From Nymphaea colorata (lineage: Eukaryota > Streptophyta > Magnoliopsida > Nymphaeales > Nymphaeaceae), in NCBI RefSeq assembly GCF_008831285.2, contig NC_045139.1, forward strand, positions 18,892,354 to 18,956,353: a stretch of DNA of 64,000 nucleotides, written 5' to 3'. Under the pieces are notes generated by a model. The model was not told the origin of the DNA. It did no database searches and was given only the letters and a program-made list of their open reading frames with translations. The position numbers and the translations under genes are program-made. Of the stretch, positions 62,724 to 64,000 are shown piece by piece (positions within the stretch are counted from its first letter, which is position 1; each line of letters opens with the position of its first letter).

Positions 62724-64000
62724 TGACGAATTCTCAACCCAAATAGTTCCTCATGTCAAATTTGCATAATAATCTTCATGACCTCCTGCAACAAGAAAGG
62801 GTCTTTCCACATAAATCCTGGCAAGCGGCAGCTATTTCCTCGAGGAATTTCAACAAACAGGTATTGAGCCTAGGAAATCACCTACCAACAGAGTGCCATG
62901 GATGTTCTCGTGCCAGTCACTACCAGTCTCCACGATTCTCTCCAATATCCTGATCAAAATTTTGTTACGACCCCACAGGCACGATCGGGCTTTGAAGCCT
63001 TGACAAAGATGAAAACCTACAGGTACAAAATGCCCGTGTCACTTTCAACTTTCAAGCATATCGGTATCGGGAGTCTCAACGGTTCAGTTTCTACCGGGGT
63101 TCCGACCAATGCTATGCAACAATGCAAATTCCTTCGAAAAACTGTAAGGTGCACGTCGAAGAAAAGATGAGAATGAAGATGCAACACCAGGACTTCATAT
63201 GAGCTTGCCTGTTTCGGTATTACTTTCCCCCGAATCAGGGTTTGATGGGATCATCAGGTAATGGCATCTGCTCCATCAGTACTGTACTGGTACCCAAGAC
63301 AGAAAGAACGACAACCCAAGATTGAAAAAGAAGGACAGTACCAATTTCACTTGGAATGGATTTTGTTTGGGCCTGCATTAAGACCAATTGCAATTTTTGG
63401 GTATATCATAAAGATGTCTTCCTTTTATTATTTGTCTAACAAATTTAAGTACATTATTTCGGAGATGATATAGAAATTGCATTTTAGGTTGGCTGATTTT
63501 AGTGATTTTTCATCCTACTAGTTATTAAGATTGCATATTTATTAATAGAACATTGAAATTTGAGTTTCTAACCAGGACACATGCAGGCATAAGAGGAAAT
63601 GTAGTATTTGAAAATTTAAAATGATGAATAGAAAAGAAGAAAACTACGAGCAGCCGCCTAACAATAGGCAAAATATTGGACTACCAACTAGACTTATCGA
63701 TTAGGCCCTCAACTTTTCACGTAACTTTTGACCAACCATTTTTTCAAAGAACGATATTAAAAAATATATAATAAAATACAAAATTGCCAAGTCTCGAACA
63801 AGGTTTCAAAAAATAATAAAAACTAAACAGAACTCGATGACTAATATGAATTACAAAATTAACAACTCTCTCTAGTTCGTCTCTAGTTTGCTTCTGAAAT
63901 GGAGAAGACATTATGAGAATTGAAGTAATTTGAAATCCGAAGTTAAAAAAGAATACACGTAACAGATTTGAGCATTATGAACTACAAAATGAACAAGTAC
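62724..64000. other. Upstream flank of the PPR gene and AT-rich intergenic end of the window
   Basis: The stretch to about 63485 is shared with 50866-51475 and so belongs to the duplicated block. It should contain the PPR promoter and 5' UTR. The remainder is AT-rich with no supported feature. Confidence 0.5.

Noticed and set aside
1..64000. Search for retrotransposon, viral or organellar genes
   Set aside because: No reverse transcriptase, integrase, capsid-like or plastid/mitochondrial coding sequence was recognised in any frame I read.

Overview
The window is nuclear DNA from a flowering plant. The evidence is AT-rich intergenic DNA, GT-AG introns, many (GA)n/(CT)n and (AT)n microsatellites, and gene families typical of angiosperms. 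Those families are an RLCK-VII/PBL kinase, a BRD1/2/13-type SWI/SNF bromodomain protein, MLH3, a GT92 glycosyltransferase, a two-domain legumin-like cupin and a chloroplast-type PPR protein. The GC-rich, intron-poor GT92 and cupin genes next to AT-rich, intron-rich genes would fit a monocot or an early-diverging angiosperm, but I cannot name the species. I saw no reverse transcriptase, transposase, viral, organellar or bacterial gene. There is no operon logic here: the genes are independent housekeeping or signalling loci.

Layout. 95-3064 (-): receptor-like cytoplasmic kinase, 5 coding exons, 405 aa. 3065-11072: intergenic, with microsatellites and degenerate repeats. 11073-17282 (+): bromodomain protein, 9 coding exons, 912 aa, with an in-frame 42-bp minisatellite in the last exon. 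17283-18853: convergent 3' flanks. 18854-35471 (-): MLH3, about 22 coding exons, about 1246 aa, with large introns full of unusual sequence. 35472-42021: intergenic, with MITE-like elements and a tRNA-SINE-like repeat. 42022-43671 (-): single-exon GT92 glycosyltransferase, 549 aa. 43672-49100: intergenic, with a 107-bp near-perfect palindrome abutting an hAT-like element. 49101-51475: decayed copy of the PPR locus. 53383-56242 (+): cupin gene, 3 exons, 357 aa. 56243-60816: intergenic, with a 721-bp hAT-like element flanked by a perfect 8-bp target-site duplication. 61194-62723 (-): intact PPR gene, parent of the decayed copy about 11.8 kb away.

Exon boundaries were worked out by hand from reading frame, GT/AG sites and remembered family sequences. 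One MLH3 junction (25.7-26.1 kb) stays uncertain. I found no convincing undescribed gene system. The most unusual items are structural: the palindrome flush with a transposon end, inverted repeats bracketing an MLH3 exon, the polypurine minisatellite in an MLH3 intron, the coding minisatellite, and the duplicated and decayed PPR locus.
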